DNA from: Gemmatimonadales bacterium
GTDB lineage: Bacteria > Gemmatimonadota > Gemmatimonadetes > Palauibacterales > Palauibacteraceae
Assembly: GCA_030636765.1 (NCBI GenBank)
Contig: DAOVWI010000010.1
Span: 1-24,087 of the forward strand
Reading direction: 5' to 3'
Length of the DNA stretch: 24,087 nt
Position numbers and translations under genes: made by a program. The notes beneath the pieces are model-generated. The model made no database searches. It was not told the origin of the DNA and saw only the letters and a program-made list of their open reading frames with translations. Shown one piece after another: positions 7,905-15,706 of the stretch (position 1 is its first letter; every line of letters begins with the position of its first letter).

Positions 7905-8131
7905 CCGAGGCCGGGCTCTGCGCGTCTTGCTCCTTCGCTCGCCGGATCCGGAGCCACCGCGGATCGGTGTTCGTCCTGTGCGAACGCTCGCGTTCCGATC
8001 GCTGTTTCGCGCGCTATCCGCGTCTTCCGATCGTTCAGTGTGTCGGGTACGCGGGCAAGCGTTCGGCCGCGGGTGCCGAAGCGGCGCCGGCGGAGCGAGC
8101 GGGTCGAAGCCACGTGGAGGAGGGGCCGTGA
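7901..8131 (+). CDS. Small Cys-rich (putative zinc-binding) protein
   Basis: A 76-aa gene that exactly fills the space between uvrC and gltX, joined to both by 4-base GTGA overlaps (start GTG 7901 on the uvrC stop, stop TGA 8129-8131 on the gltX start). Cysteines are at residues 7, 10, 27, 35 and 47: C-x2-C, then FVLCERS, then a YPRLPIVQCVGY end. This pattern (CxxC, RGSxFxLCxRS, D, YPRLPxxxCxGY) matches a small conserved hypothetical family that I recall from actinobacteria and other phyla. It suggests a structural metal site. Residues after about 52 are Ala/Gly-rich and probably disordered. Function is unknown; the position suggests co-expression with DNA repair and tRNA charging. It lies inside a much longer frame that overlaps uvrC, so automatic calls may miss or mis-start it. 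Confidence 0.8.
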   Translation: MTEAGLCASCSFARRIRSHRGSVFVLCERSRSDRCFARYPRLPIVQCVGYAGKRSAAGAEAAPAERAGRSHVEEGP

Positions 8132-9561
8132 AGGTCAGGACCCGCTTCGCCCCGAGCCCGACCGGAGAGCTCCATCTGGGGAACGCGCGAACCGCGGTCC
8201 TCAACTGGCTGTTCGCCCGCCGGCATGGCGGGGCCTTCGTTCTCCGGTTCGAGGACACGGACCTGGAGCGCCAGGTCGCGACGGCGGAGCATGGTATCGT
8301 GCGGGCCCTCGACTGGCTCGGGCTGGACCGCGATGAGGGGCCCTTCGTCGGCGGACCACACGGACCCTATCGACAGAGCGAGCGCCTCGAGATATACGGC
8401 GAGCACGCGAACCGGCTGCTCTCGGCCGGGCTCGCCTTCCGGTGCTACTGCACCACCGAGGAGCTGGAGATCCGACGCGCGGAGGCGCGGGCACGGAAGG
8501 GAGAGCTCCGCTACGATGGACGCTGCCGCGACCTCCCGCGGGAAGTGGAGGAGCGCTTCCGCGGGGAAGGCCGACGGCCATCGATCCGCTTCCGGGTCGA
8601 TCCCGGCCCGATACGCTACGCGGACCGGATTCGGGGCGAGCTGACAGTCCATGGCGAGGAGATCGGAGATCTCGTCATCCTGCGCTCCGACGGCCGGCCG
8701 ACGTACAACTTCGCCGTAGTCGTGGACGATCTCCTGATGGAGATCACGCATGTGATTCGAGGAGCCGGACATCTGTCCAACACGCCCAAGCAGGTGCTCT
8801 TCTATCGAGCTCTCGGAGCGGAGCCGCCGGAGTTTGTCCATCTTCCGTCGGTGCTCGCGCCGGGCGGCGGCAAGCTGTCGAAGCGCGCCGGCGCGACTGG
8901 CTTGCGCGCCTACGAGGAGGTCGGATATCACCCGGATGCGGTGCTCAACTACCTTTCGCTGCTCTCATGGTCGAGCCCAACCGGTGACGAGATCCTCTCG
9001 CGCGAGCGCTTGATGGCAGAGGTCGACCTGGACCGTCTCGGGGCGGCGAACCCGGAGATCGATCCCGCGAAGATGCGATGGCTTTCCGGACAGCACTTCC
9101 GTCGCGAGTCGATCGAGAGACTCGAGGTGGATCTGGCCGGACGCTTGGTGGACCGTTTCTCGCTCGGCGAGACCGAGCTCCGAGCTCTCACCGAGGTGCT
9201 GCGCGAACGCATCCTCGTGCTTTCCGACGCTAATGACGTGTGCGAGCTCATCCTGCCCGAGCCCGACCTGTCGAACTCCGCGGTGCGTGAGGTGCTCGAA
9301 GAGCCGCACTCCGCCCGGGTCGTCGCAGCTGTGACGGAGCGCTGGTCGGCGCTCGAACAGTGGACGCGAGAGACGCTTCGGGAGGCACTCCTTGAGGTGG
9401 GGCGCGACGTCGGTATCAAGGGGCGGGCGTTCTACCACCCGGTCCGGGCGACCCTGACGGGTGCCATACAAGGTCCCGATCTGCCGGACATCGCCTACAT
9501 CCTGGGAGCGGAGCGGACCCTCGAGCGCCTGCGTCGCGGAATCGCCGCGGCAGGGGCGTGA
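8128..9561 (+). CDS. gltX: Glutamate--tRNA ligase
   Basis: Class I aminoacyl-tRNA synthetase charging tRNA-Glu (477 aa). It starts MKVRTRFAPSPTGELHLGN, where HLGN (16-19) is the HIGH motif. KLSKR (249-253) is the KMSKS-type loop, preceded by the family block LPSVLAPGGGKLSKR. The zinc-like segment CYCTTEELE (about residue 108) and a C-terminal anticodon-binding helical domain follow. The start is GTG 8128, supported by GGAGGAGGGG just upstream and by the GTGA overlap with the small gene. The frame is open upstream to 7927, but that extension is low-complexity and lacks family similarity. Whether it also charges tRNA-Gln cannot be decided here. Confidence 0.97.
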   Translation: MKVRTRFAPSPTGELHLGNARTAVLNWLFARRHGGAFVLRFEDTDLERQVATAEHGIVRALDWLGLDRDEGPFVGGPHGPYRQSERLEIYGEHANRLLSAGLAFRCYCTTEELEIRRAEARARKGELRYDGRCRDLPREVEERFRGEGRRPSIRFRVDPGPIRYADRIRGELTVHGEEIGDLVILRSDGRPTYNFAVVVDDLLMEITHVIRGAGHLSNTPKQVLFYRALGAEPPEFVHLPSVLAPGGGKLSKRAGATGLRAYEEVGYHPDAVLNYLSLLSWSSPTGDEILSRERLMAEVDLDRLGAANPEIDPAKMRWLSGQHFRRESIERLEVDLAGRLVDRFSLGETELRALTEVLRERILVLSDANDVCELILPEPDLSNSAVREVLEEPHSARVVAAVTERWSALEQWTRETLREALLEVGRDVGIKGRAFYHPVRATLTGAIQGPDLPDIAYILGAERTLERLRRGIAAAGA

Positions 9562-10745
9562 GCTTCCACCTCGAGTGCGGGAAGTGTGGACACCGGATGG
9601 AGGCTGTGTCCGGCGCCGCGCTGTGTCCGGCGTGCGCGAAGCCGCTTCTCGTGCGGCACGACCTGAGCCGCCTCGACGGGGCCGCTCTGCAGGAGATATG
9701 GGAGCGGCGGGGGTGCGACCAGGGCATGTGGCGCTTCCGGGAGATCATGCCGCTGCGGGAGGGCGAAGAGCCCGTCACGCTCGGTGAGGGTGCCACGCCG
9801 CTGCTTCCTCTCCGCCGTCCGGGTGCCGGCGGCAGCTGTCGGAGCACCTCGGCACGCGGTCCGGACGCCGGCCTCGACGGCCTCACCCTGTACGTGAAGG
9901 ACGAGGGGCGAAACCCGACGGGCAGCTTCAAGGACCGTGGCCTTTCGGCCGCGGTCACTCGCGCGACCCTGGACGGTGTGACGCGCTTCGTGATCCCGAG
10001 CGCCGGAAACGCGGGAGTGTCGCTGGCCACGTACGCCGGCCGGGCCGGGCTTCCAGCGCGCGTCTACCTGCCCGTGGACACGCCGGTGCAGGTGGAGAGG
10101 CGAACGCGGGCCGCAGGTGGGGAGGTCCGACAGGTGGAGGGGCTGATCACAGACTGTGGCGCGGCCGCACGTCGGTACGCGCGCCGGACGGGGGCGTTCG
10201 ATGTATCGACCCTGAGGGAGCCTTACCGCATCGAGGGCAAGAAGACGATGATGCTGGAGATCGTCCAGGCGCTGGGCTGGCGGGTTCCCGACGCGATCGT
10301 CTATCCCACCGGAGGGGGGACGGGACTCATCGGCAGCTGGAAGGCGCTGGCCGAGCTTGAGGCGCTGGGGATTGCGACAGGAAGCACGCGGATGTACGCC
10401 GTGCAGGCGGACGGGTGTGCGCCGATCGTCCGGGCCTTCAGGGAGGGCCGGCCGGAAGCCGAGGTTTGGGAGGAGCCGGAGACCTCCGCGTATGGGCTTC
10501 GCGTCCCGGCCGCGCTCGGAGACTTCCTGATCCTGCGGGCGCTGACGGAGAGCGGTGGCGGTGCGCTGGCTGTCACGGACGAGGAGGCGCGGCTCGCCGC
10601 GGCCGAGCTTGGCCGCGCGGGCATCAGTGCTTCGATCGAGGGGGGAGCGACGTTGGCCGCGGCGAGGCAGTTGCGGAAGGAGGGATCACTGGCGGACGGC
10701 GAGGCGGTGGTGCTCTTCAACACGGCTCACGCGCTGGTTTACTGA
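9558..10745 (+). CDS. thrC: Threonine synthase
   Basis: PLP enzyme converting O-phosphohomoserine to threonine (395 aa). It begins with a zinc-ribbon-like CxxC...CxxC (Cys7, Cys10, Cys23, Cys26) typical of one threonine synthase branch. The fold-type II core follows, with LGEGATPLLPL (about residues 75-85), the PLP lysine in NPTGSFKDRG (Lys125), the phosphate-binding SAGNAGVSLA block and YPTGGGTGLIG (about residues 250-260). The GTG start at 9558 overlaps the gltX stop by 4 bases. A Gly/Arg/Ser-rich stretch at about residues 86-107 looks like a small lineage insertion. It is the last gene of the first tight block; a 189-base gap follows. Confidence 0.94.
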   Translation: MSFHLECGKCGHRMEAVSGAALCPACAKPLLVRHDLSRLDGAALQEIWERRGCDQGMWRFREIMPLREGEEPVTLGEGATPLLPLRRPGAGGSCRSTSARGPDAGLDGLTLYVKDEGRNPTGSFKDRGLSAAVTRATLDGVTRFVIPSAGNAGVSLATYAGRAGLPARVYLPVDTPVQVERRTRAAGGEVRQVEGLITDCGAAARRYARRTGAFDVSTLREPYRIEGKKTMMLEIVQALGWRVPDAIVYPTGGGTGLIGSWKALAELEALGIATGSTRMYAVQADGCAPIVRAFREGRPEAEVWEEPETSAYGLRVPAALGDFLILRALTESGGGALAVTDEEARLAAAELGRAGISASIEGGATLAAARQLRKEGSLADGEAVVLFNTAHALVY

Positions 10746-10905
10746 CGCTGCACCGTGCCCGCTGGGCCGTCGCCGGGGTGGATCCGAGCCCTGACTGCGT
10801 GGGTAGAACCGGCTGCGGATTCGCCTTGGAACCCACTGGCGCGAGCGCTGGATTCCGTAGAAGTGGCGTTTGGCGGATCCGCCGCGGAGGGGAGCGTGGA
10901 GCCAC

Positions 10906-10938
10906 ATGAACTCAGGACGAGGAATCCCAGTCAGATGA
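10906..10938 (+). CDS. Possible 10-codon leader peptide overlapping the TPR gene start
   Basis: ATG 10906 opens a 10-residue frame (MNSGRGIPVR) that ends TGA 10936-10938, giving an ATGA overlap with the start of the downstream TPR gene. GGAGGGGAG lies about 10 bases upstream of this ATG, a better ribosome-binding site than the one before ATG 10935. It could be a translationally coupled leader. It is short enough to be chance. Confidence 0.25.
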   Translation: MNSGRGIPVR

Positions 10939-12293
10939 AGAACTCAAGAGCGGGCGTTCGAGCTCTCGCGACGACTCTTGCTTTTGCCGGAGTGATCCTG
11001 GTGCCGGCTGCTTTGGGGGCGCAGGAGCAGGAGGAAGAGAAGTGTGTTCTCGTCTCCCACTCAGCCACGGAGCAGGCGGTGGAGAAGATCACGAAAGCAG
11101 CCGAATTGGAGGATCCGGTGGAGGCGCGGAGCCTCTACGAAGAGGCACTGGAGGAGCTGAAGTCGGAGATCGCGGACGACGACGATCCAACGGCGCTCTG
11201 GCTCGCAGCCGAAGCCCACATTGGCCTGGGCAACTTCAAGGCGGCGGACGAGTTGCTCGACCGGTTCGTGAGCGTGGATCCCGCCTGCCAGGAACGGGCG
11301 GGGAATTCCCGCTTCAACGGATGGGCCGACGCGTACAACGAGGCGATTCAAGCCTACCAGGTGGGCGATCAGGAAGCGGCTCTCGCGGCCTTCCTGAAGG
11401 CTAACGTGCTCTACGACGACTCTCGATCCTTCAACAACGCGGGGCTTCTGTATCAGAATCTGGACGATGTGGAGAGTGCGGTCGAACAGTTCCGCCTGGC
11501 GGTCGCGGCGGACGACCCGACCGATCAGGCTCGGGACGCGTCACTCAACCTGGCCGAGGCACTACGGTCCTTGGGACGAGAGGAGGAGGTCCGCACGGCC
11601 CTGCAGGCGTTCGCCGAAGCGCACCCCGATGACGTGCTCGCCGAGATGAACTATGCGGTGGCGCAGGTGATCTCTGGCGACGCCGCCGCCGCACAGGAGA
11701 CCTTCACGAAGCTTCTCGCGCGCGACGATCTCACCGTCGACCAGTGGAACCAGGTAGGGGTTGGACTTTACGAGGCGGACGCTTTCTCCGATGCGATCGA
11801 GGCGTTCCGGAAGGCCCGGGAGCTGAATCCTTACGACTGGGATGCCATGAACAACATGGCCACGGCCGCGATCGAGGCTGAGGAGTACGAGCTGGCCGCT
11901 GAGGTGAGCGGCCAGCTCGTAGAGTGGTTCCCCTACGACTTCGATGCTTACACCTTGCTGGCAAACGCGAAGAGCCACGTGGACGACGCGGCGGGTGCCC
12001 TGAAGAGTATCCAGGAGCGAGGCGCGCTGAGCTTCAGCCTGGAGAACGTCCAGCTGCGCGAGCGGGGGGAGAACGGCTACGTAGTCGAGGGCATGGTGAT
12101 GGGGCGCGGCGAGGAGGAGGGCGCGGCGGTCACGATCCCGATCGACTTCGTGGATCCGCAGGGTCAGGTGGCCGCGACCGAGCAGCTGGAGCTGGTGATT
12201 CCGGCGGCGGGTGAGAGCGAGCTCTTCCAGGTCGAGCTGACGAGCGACACGCCGATCGCGGGATTCCGATTCCAAAAGGTATCGACCGGCTAG
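10935..12293 (+). CDS. Secreted TPR protein with C-terminal FxLyD-like domain
   Basis: A 452-aa protein exported by a Sec signal peptide: basic MKNSRAGVR, hydrophobic LATTLAFAGVILVPAAL and a probable cleavage near ALGA/QE. The mature part has several tetratricopeptide-like helical pairs (for example ALWLAAEAHIGLGNFKAADEL, SFNNAGLLYQNLDDVESAVEQF, DAFSDAIEAFRKARELNPYDW). The end (about residues 360-450) is a beta-rich segment with the pattern of an FxLyD domain (LENVQLRE, VVEGMV, IPIDFVDPQGQV, FQVELTSDTPIAGFRFQKV). This suggests a periplasmic scaffold; its partner is unknown. ATG 10935 is chosen because the signal peptide starts there. The upstream frame to 10755 has no matching signal. It appears monocistronic. 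Confidence 0.85.
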   Translation: MKNSRAGVRALATTLAFAGVILVPAALGAQEQEEEKCVLVSHSATEQAVEKITKAAELEDPVEARSLYEEALEELKSEIADDDDPTALWLAAEAHIGLGNFKAADELLDRFVSVDPACQERAGNSRFNGWADAYNEAIQAYQVGDQEAALAAFLKANVLYDDSRSFNNAGLLYQNLDDVESAVEQFRLAVAADDPTDQARDASLNLAEALRSLGREEEVRTALQAFAEAHPDDVLAEMNYAVAQVISGDAAAAQETFTKLLARDDLTVDQWNQVGVGLYEADAFSDAIEAFRKARELNPYDWDAMNNMATAAIEAEEYELAAEVSGQLVEWFPYDFDAYTLLANAKSHVDDAAGALKSIQERGALSFSLENVQLRERGENGYVVEGMVMGRGEEEGAAVTIPIDFVDPQGQVAATEQLELVIPAAGESELFQVELTSDTPIAGFRFQKVSTG

Positions 12294-12309
12294 GCCCGCC
12301 GGCCGGGCC
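12293..12309 (+). terminator. GC hairpin directly after the TPR gene
   Basis: GGCCCG-CCGGC-CGGGCC forms a 6-bp all-GC stem starting at the last base of the TAG stop codon. No T-run follows, so it is at best a U-less terminator or a 3'-end stabilising hairpin. Confidence 0.3.
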
Positions 12310-12396
12310 TCGGCGCCAGCGTGGGGGGGCTCGCGATCGTGCGGGTTCTCGTCCCCGTCTTCCAGCTCGAGGCGGCAACCCACGTCCTGGCCGATC

Positions 12397-13677
12397 ATGA
12401 TTCGGGTCGCTCGGGTCCGGAATAACTCCATCGGAGCCCGTCTCGGTATTCCCGTCAGCACGGTGCTGATCCGGCTGAACGGGGCCGACCTGAGAGATTC
12501 GCTCGATCTCCAGTATCTGGAGGCGGCCGAGCGCGTGAAGCTGGAGGTCGAGAAGCCGGACGGCGAGCAGGTCATCTTCGAGATCGAGAAGGAGGAGTTC
12601 GAATCCATCGGCCTCGTTCCCGAGGCGGACAAGATTCGTCGCTGCACCAACGCCTGTCCGTTTTGTTTCGTGAAGGGGAATCCAAAGGCGCTGAAGCTGA
12701 GGCCCAGCCTGTACATCAAGGATGACGACTACCGGCTGTCGTTCATGCACGGGCACTACGTCACCCTGACCAACCTGCGCGAAGAAGACTGGCGGCGGAT
12801 CTTCGAGCAGCGGCTCTCCCCTCTCTACGTGAGCGTTCACGCGACGGATCCGGAGGTGCGGGGGAGAATGCTGGTGAACCCCAGATCGAGAGAGATCAAC
12901 GAGCACCTGGATCGACTGTCCGGAGGGGGGATCGCCTTCCACGCGCAGGTTGTGATCTGTCCTGGAGTCAACGACGGCCCGGCGCTCGACCGCACGATCG
13001 AGGACCTGTACGGACGGGGAGAGGCCGTGCTTTCCCTCTCCGTAGTCCCGGTGGGGCTCACTCGGTTCAACCAGGATGCCGGGATCCGGCCGATGAGCGC
13101 GGATGAGTGCCGTGCGGTCCTCCGCCGGGTCGAAGGTGCCAGGGCGATCGCGCTGCGCGCACGCGGCTTCGGTTGGTGCTACGCCTCCGACGAGTTCTTT
13201 ATCGCTGCGGGCCTCGACGCTCCGGGGTCCGAGTACTTCGACAACGATGAGCTGGTCGGCAACGGTGTGGGAGCCATCTCCCAGCTGCGCGATGCGGTGC
13301 GCGCCGACCTGGATCGCCTTCCCCGCCTCGAGGGCCGCCGGGTCGTGCTGGTCACCGGCGTCGCCATGGGCCCGACGCTGCGGATGCTGGCCGGCGAGCT
13401 GGCCGCTGCCTCCGGCGCCCACGTGGAGGTGACGGCCGCACCCAACTCGCTCTACGGGACACTCGTGACAAGCGCCGGGCTGCTTTCAGGCGAGGATCAC
13501 CTGGGTGCGCTGCGCTCGTACGAGGGGTTCGATCTCGCGCTCTTCTCCCAATCAGCCGTGAACGAGGACGGGGTTTTCCTCGACGATCTGTCTCTCGAAG
13601 AGTTGCGGGCTTCGCTCCCCGGCCTCGCGATCCGCGGAGCCGAACACGTAACGGATGGGCTGGTGGCGTGGAGCTGA
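12397..13677 (+). CDS. DUF512 family radical-SAM-like Fe-S protein with PDZ-like N-terminus
   Basis: A 426-aa protein of the DUF512/TIGR03279 type, described as a putative radical SAM enzyme. Residues 1-65 form a PDZ-like domain (VRNNSIGARLGIPVSTVLIRLNG). The cluster motif C-x3-C-x2-C is at Cys83, Cys87 and Cys90 (RRCTNACPFCFVKGNP). The stretches FMHGHYVTLTNL, LYVSVHATDPEVRGRML and HAQVVICPGVNDG are radical-SAM barrel segments. The C-terminal DUF512 domain contains LVTGVAMGPTLRMLAGELA and PNSLYGTLVTSAGLL. The reaction is unknown. In many bacteria this gene neighbours der; here it overlaps der by 10 bases, which suggests a ribosome- or GTPase-related role. The start ATG 12397 has only a weak ribosome-binding site. 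Confidence 0.9.
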   Translation: MIRVARVRNNSIGARLGIPVSTVLIRLNGADLRDSLDLQYLEAAERVKLEVEKPDGEQVIFEIEKEEFESIGLVPEADKIRRCTNACPFCFVKGNPKALKLRPSLYIKDDDYRLSFMHGHYVTLTNLREEDWRRIFEQRLSPLYVSVHATDPEVRGRMLVNPRSREINEHLDRLSGGGIAFHAQVVICPGVNDGPALDRTIEDLYGRGEAVLSLSVVPVGLTRFNQDAGIRPMSADECRAVLRRVEGARAIALRARGFGWCYASDEFFIAAGLDAPGSEYFDNDELVGNGVGAISQLRDAVRADLDRLPRLEGRRVVLVTGVAMGPTLRMLAGELAAASGAHVEVTAAPNSLYGTLVTSAGLLSGEDHLGALRSYEGFDLALFSQSAVNEDGVFLDDLSLEELRASLPGLAIRGAEHVTDGLVAWS

Positions 13678-15032
13678 AAGCCCCCGCGGCGCGCCATGGG
13701 ATTCCGGACGTCCCGGTCGTCGTGATAGTCGGCCGTCCGAACGTGGGGAAGTCCACGCTCTTCAACCGGGTCCTCGGCAGGCGGGTGGCGATCGTGGCGG
13801 AGGAGCCCGGCGTGACGCGAGATCGCCAGTTCGCGGCTGCGGAGTGGGCCGGGAGGCCGTTCATGCTGGCCGACACGGGTGGCGTGACGGACCGGGAGGG
13901 GAAGGGGATCCAGGCGGAGGTGCGAAGGCAGGTGCTGGCGGCGGTGGAGCAGGCCCACGTCATCCTCTTTGTCGTGGACGGGAGGGAAGGGGTGACGGCC
14001 ATCGACCGACACATAGCCGAGCTGCTGCGGCGCTCGGGGCATCCGGTCTTGCTCGCGGTCAACAAGATCGATGAGCCGGTGCGGTCGCTGGCTCACCTGG
14101 ACTTCTACGAGCTCGGCCTCGGCGAGCCGGTTCCGGTCGCGGCTCTCTCGGGGAAGCAGAGTGGCGACCTTCTGGACCGGGTGGTCGAGCTCCTGCCGGA
14201 GAGCGACTCGGAGATCACGCAGGCCTACGACGTGAGCCTGGCCGTCATCGGGAAGCCCAACGTGGGCAAGTCGAGCTACGTGAACCGGCTCTTGGGGGAG
14301 GACAGGGTCATCGTTGCCGAGGAGCCGGGAACGACCCGTGATGCGATCGACACGTACCTCACACTCGACGACGTTCGGGTCCGCCTGGTGGATACGGCCG
14401 GTCTGCGCCGGCGCGCCCGGATCGAGAGCGACCTGGAGTTCTACAGTCGGCTTCGGGCGGCTCGGGCGATCGAGCGCTCCGACGTGTGCCTGTTGCTGGT
14501 CGACGCGGCGGCCGGCGCGACCAACCAGGACTTCCGGATTGGAGAAGCGGCCTGGGACGCCGGCTGCGGGCTCGTGCTGGTCGCGAACAAGTGGGAGGTG
14601 GGGGAGGACCGGGGGCCTGCCGTGCTCAAGTCCTTCGAGCGAGAGCTCCTGGAGCGAGCGCCGTATCTGCGAAAGGTACCGATGATCACGACCTCGGCGC
14701 TCACGGGGCTTCGCGTCCGAAAGGCCGCCGAGCTGGCGATCCAGGTACAGAAGCGGCGGAAGGCGCGAATCCCCACCGCCGAGGTGAACAGGGTCCTGGG
14801 GGCGCTGACGTTCCGACAGCATCCGCCGCAGGGGCCCAGAGGCGAGGTGAAGATCCTGTACGGCACGCAGGCTTCGACCGCGCCACCTTTCTTCGTGCTA
14901 TGGCTGAACCGGCCGAAGGACCTGGCGAAACACTATGTTAGGTATGTGGAGAACGGCTTTCGCGAGGCCTGGGACTTCCTCGGAACGCCGATCCGCTTCC
15001 GCTTGAAGAAACGGGAGGAAAGGCGCCGGTGA
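13668..15032 (+). CDS. der: Ribosome assembly GTPase Der (EngA)
   Basis: Tandem-domain GTPase needed for 50S subunit maturation (454 aa). The first G domain has G1 GRPNVGKST (22-30), G2 EPGVTRDRQ, G3 ADTGG and G4 NKID. The second has G1 GKPNVGKSS (about 195-203), G2 EPGTTRDAID, G3 VDTAGLRRR and G4 NKWE. The C-terminal KH-like domain contains the conserved HPPQGPRGEVKILYGTQ block. The GTG start overlaps the DUF512 gene by 10 bases, and the end overlaps plsY by 4. Length and motifs are normal. Confidence 0.97.
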   Translation: MELKAPAARHGIPDVPVVVIVGRPNVGKSTLFNRVLGRRVAIVAEEPGVTRDRQFAAAEWAGRPFMLADTGGVTDREGKGIQAEVRRQVLAAVEQAHVILFVVDGREGVTAIDRHIAELLRRSGHPVLLAVNKIDEPVRSLAHLDFYELGLGEPVPVAALSGKQSGDLLDRVVELLPESDSEITQAYDVSLAVIGKPNVGKSSYVNRLLGEDRVIVAEEPGTTRDAIDTYLTLDDVRVRLVDTAGLRRRARIESDLEFYSRLRAARAIERSDVCLLLVDAAAGATNQDFRIGEAAWDAGCGLVLVANKWEVGEDRGPAVLKSFERELLERAPYLRKVPMITTSALTGLRVRKAAELAIQVQKRRKARIPTAEVNRVLGALTFRQHPPQGPRGEVKILYGTQASTAPPFFVLWLNRPKDLAKHYVRYVENGFREAWDFLGTPIRFRLKKREERRR

Positions 15033-15706
15033 GACCCGCGATCTTCATGCTCGCCGCCTATCTGCTGGGATCCGTGCCGTTCGGGTACGCAGCCGGGCGT
15101 GTGGCGGGGGTGGATCTGCGGCGCGAGGGGAGCGGCAACACGGGCGCCACGAACGTCTACAGGGTGCTCGGGTCCAGGTGGGCGATTCCGGTGATCGTGG
15201 CGGACGTGCTCAAGGGACTGGTTCCCGTGTGGTTCTTTCCGCTGTGGGATGGAAAAGGCTGGCCCCACATGGCGCTCGTTTACGGAGTGGCGGCCATCTC
15301 GGGCCACGTGTGGCCGGTCTTTCTGCGGTTCAAGGGAGGCAAGGGTGTCGCGACGGCAGCCGGGGCGATGCTCGCGCTCGCCCCCGTGGCGGTGGCCGTT
15401 TCCATCCTGGCATGGATCGGCCTTGCCCTGATCACCCGCGTCGTGTCGATTGGCTCGTTGACCGCCGCGGCGCTCGTTCCCGTGCTAGCTTTCTACGAGG
15501 ACGCACCGCCGGAGACGATCCTCTTCGCCCTGGGCCTGACCGTCCTCGTCTGGTGGACGCACCGCTCCAATCTGGGCCGGCTCCTGCGGGGCAAGGAGCT
15601 GCCGTTCCGGCCGAACCCTACGGCCGATGGCTCTGTCGGCGAGATGCCGGGAGAGCCTCCCGGATCGCGTCCGGCGGACCTGGGCGTGGGACGCGAGGAG
15701 CCGTGA
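15029..15706 (+). CDS. plsY: Glycerol-3-phosphate acyltransferase PlsY
   Basis: Integral membrane enzyme that acylates glycerol-3-phosphate from acyl-phosphate, the first step of phospholipid synthesis (225 aa). The three conserved loops are visible: GSVPFGYAAGR (about residues 13-23), GSGNTGATNVYRVLG (about 35-49) and FLRFKGGKGVAT (about 100-111), set among five or so hydrophobic segments. After residue 190 there is a hydrophilic Pro/Gly-rich tail longer than usual. It is coupled to der upstream and gpsA downstream by GTGA overlaps; gpsA supplies its substrate. Confidence 0.96.
   Translation: MRPAIFMLAAYLLGSVPFGYAAGRVAGVDLRREGSGNTGATNVYRVLGSRWAIPVIVADVLKGLVPVWFFPLWDGKGWPHMALVYGVAAISGHVWPVFLRFKGGKGVATAAGAMLALAPVAVAVSILAWIGLALITRVVSIGSLTAAALVPVLAFYEDAPPETILFALGLTVLVWWTHRSNLGRLLRGKELPFRPNPTADGSVGEMPGEPPGSRPADLGVGREEP

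Noticed and set aside
7927..8127. N-terminal extension of gltX
   Set aside because: The extension is Arg/Ser/Gly-rich with no family similarity. The family N-terminus starts at GTG 8128 with a good ribosome-binding site, and another frame here encodes the Cys-rich small protein.
10755..10934. N-terminal extension of the TPR protein
   Set aside because: The signal peptide begins at ATG 10935; an extension would bury it and has no recognisable domain.
12293..12309. Strong Rho-independent terminator after the TPR gene
   Set aside because: The stem is good but no T-run follows, so it is listed only as a low-confidence hairpin.
15178..15702. N-terminal extension of gpsA
   Set aside because: It runs through plsY in another frame and has shadow-like composition; GpsA homology begins at 15703.
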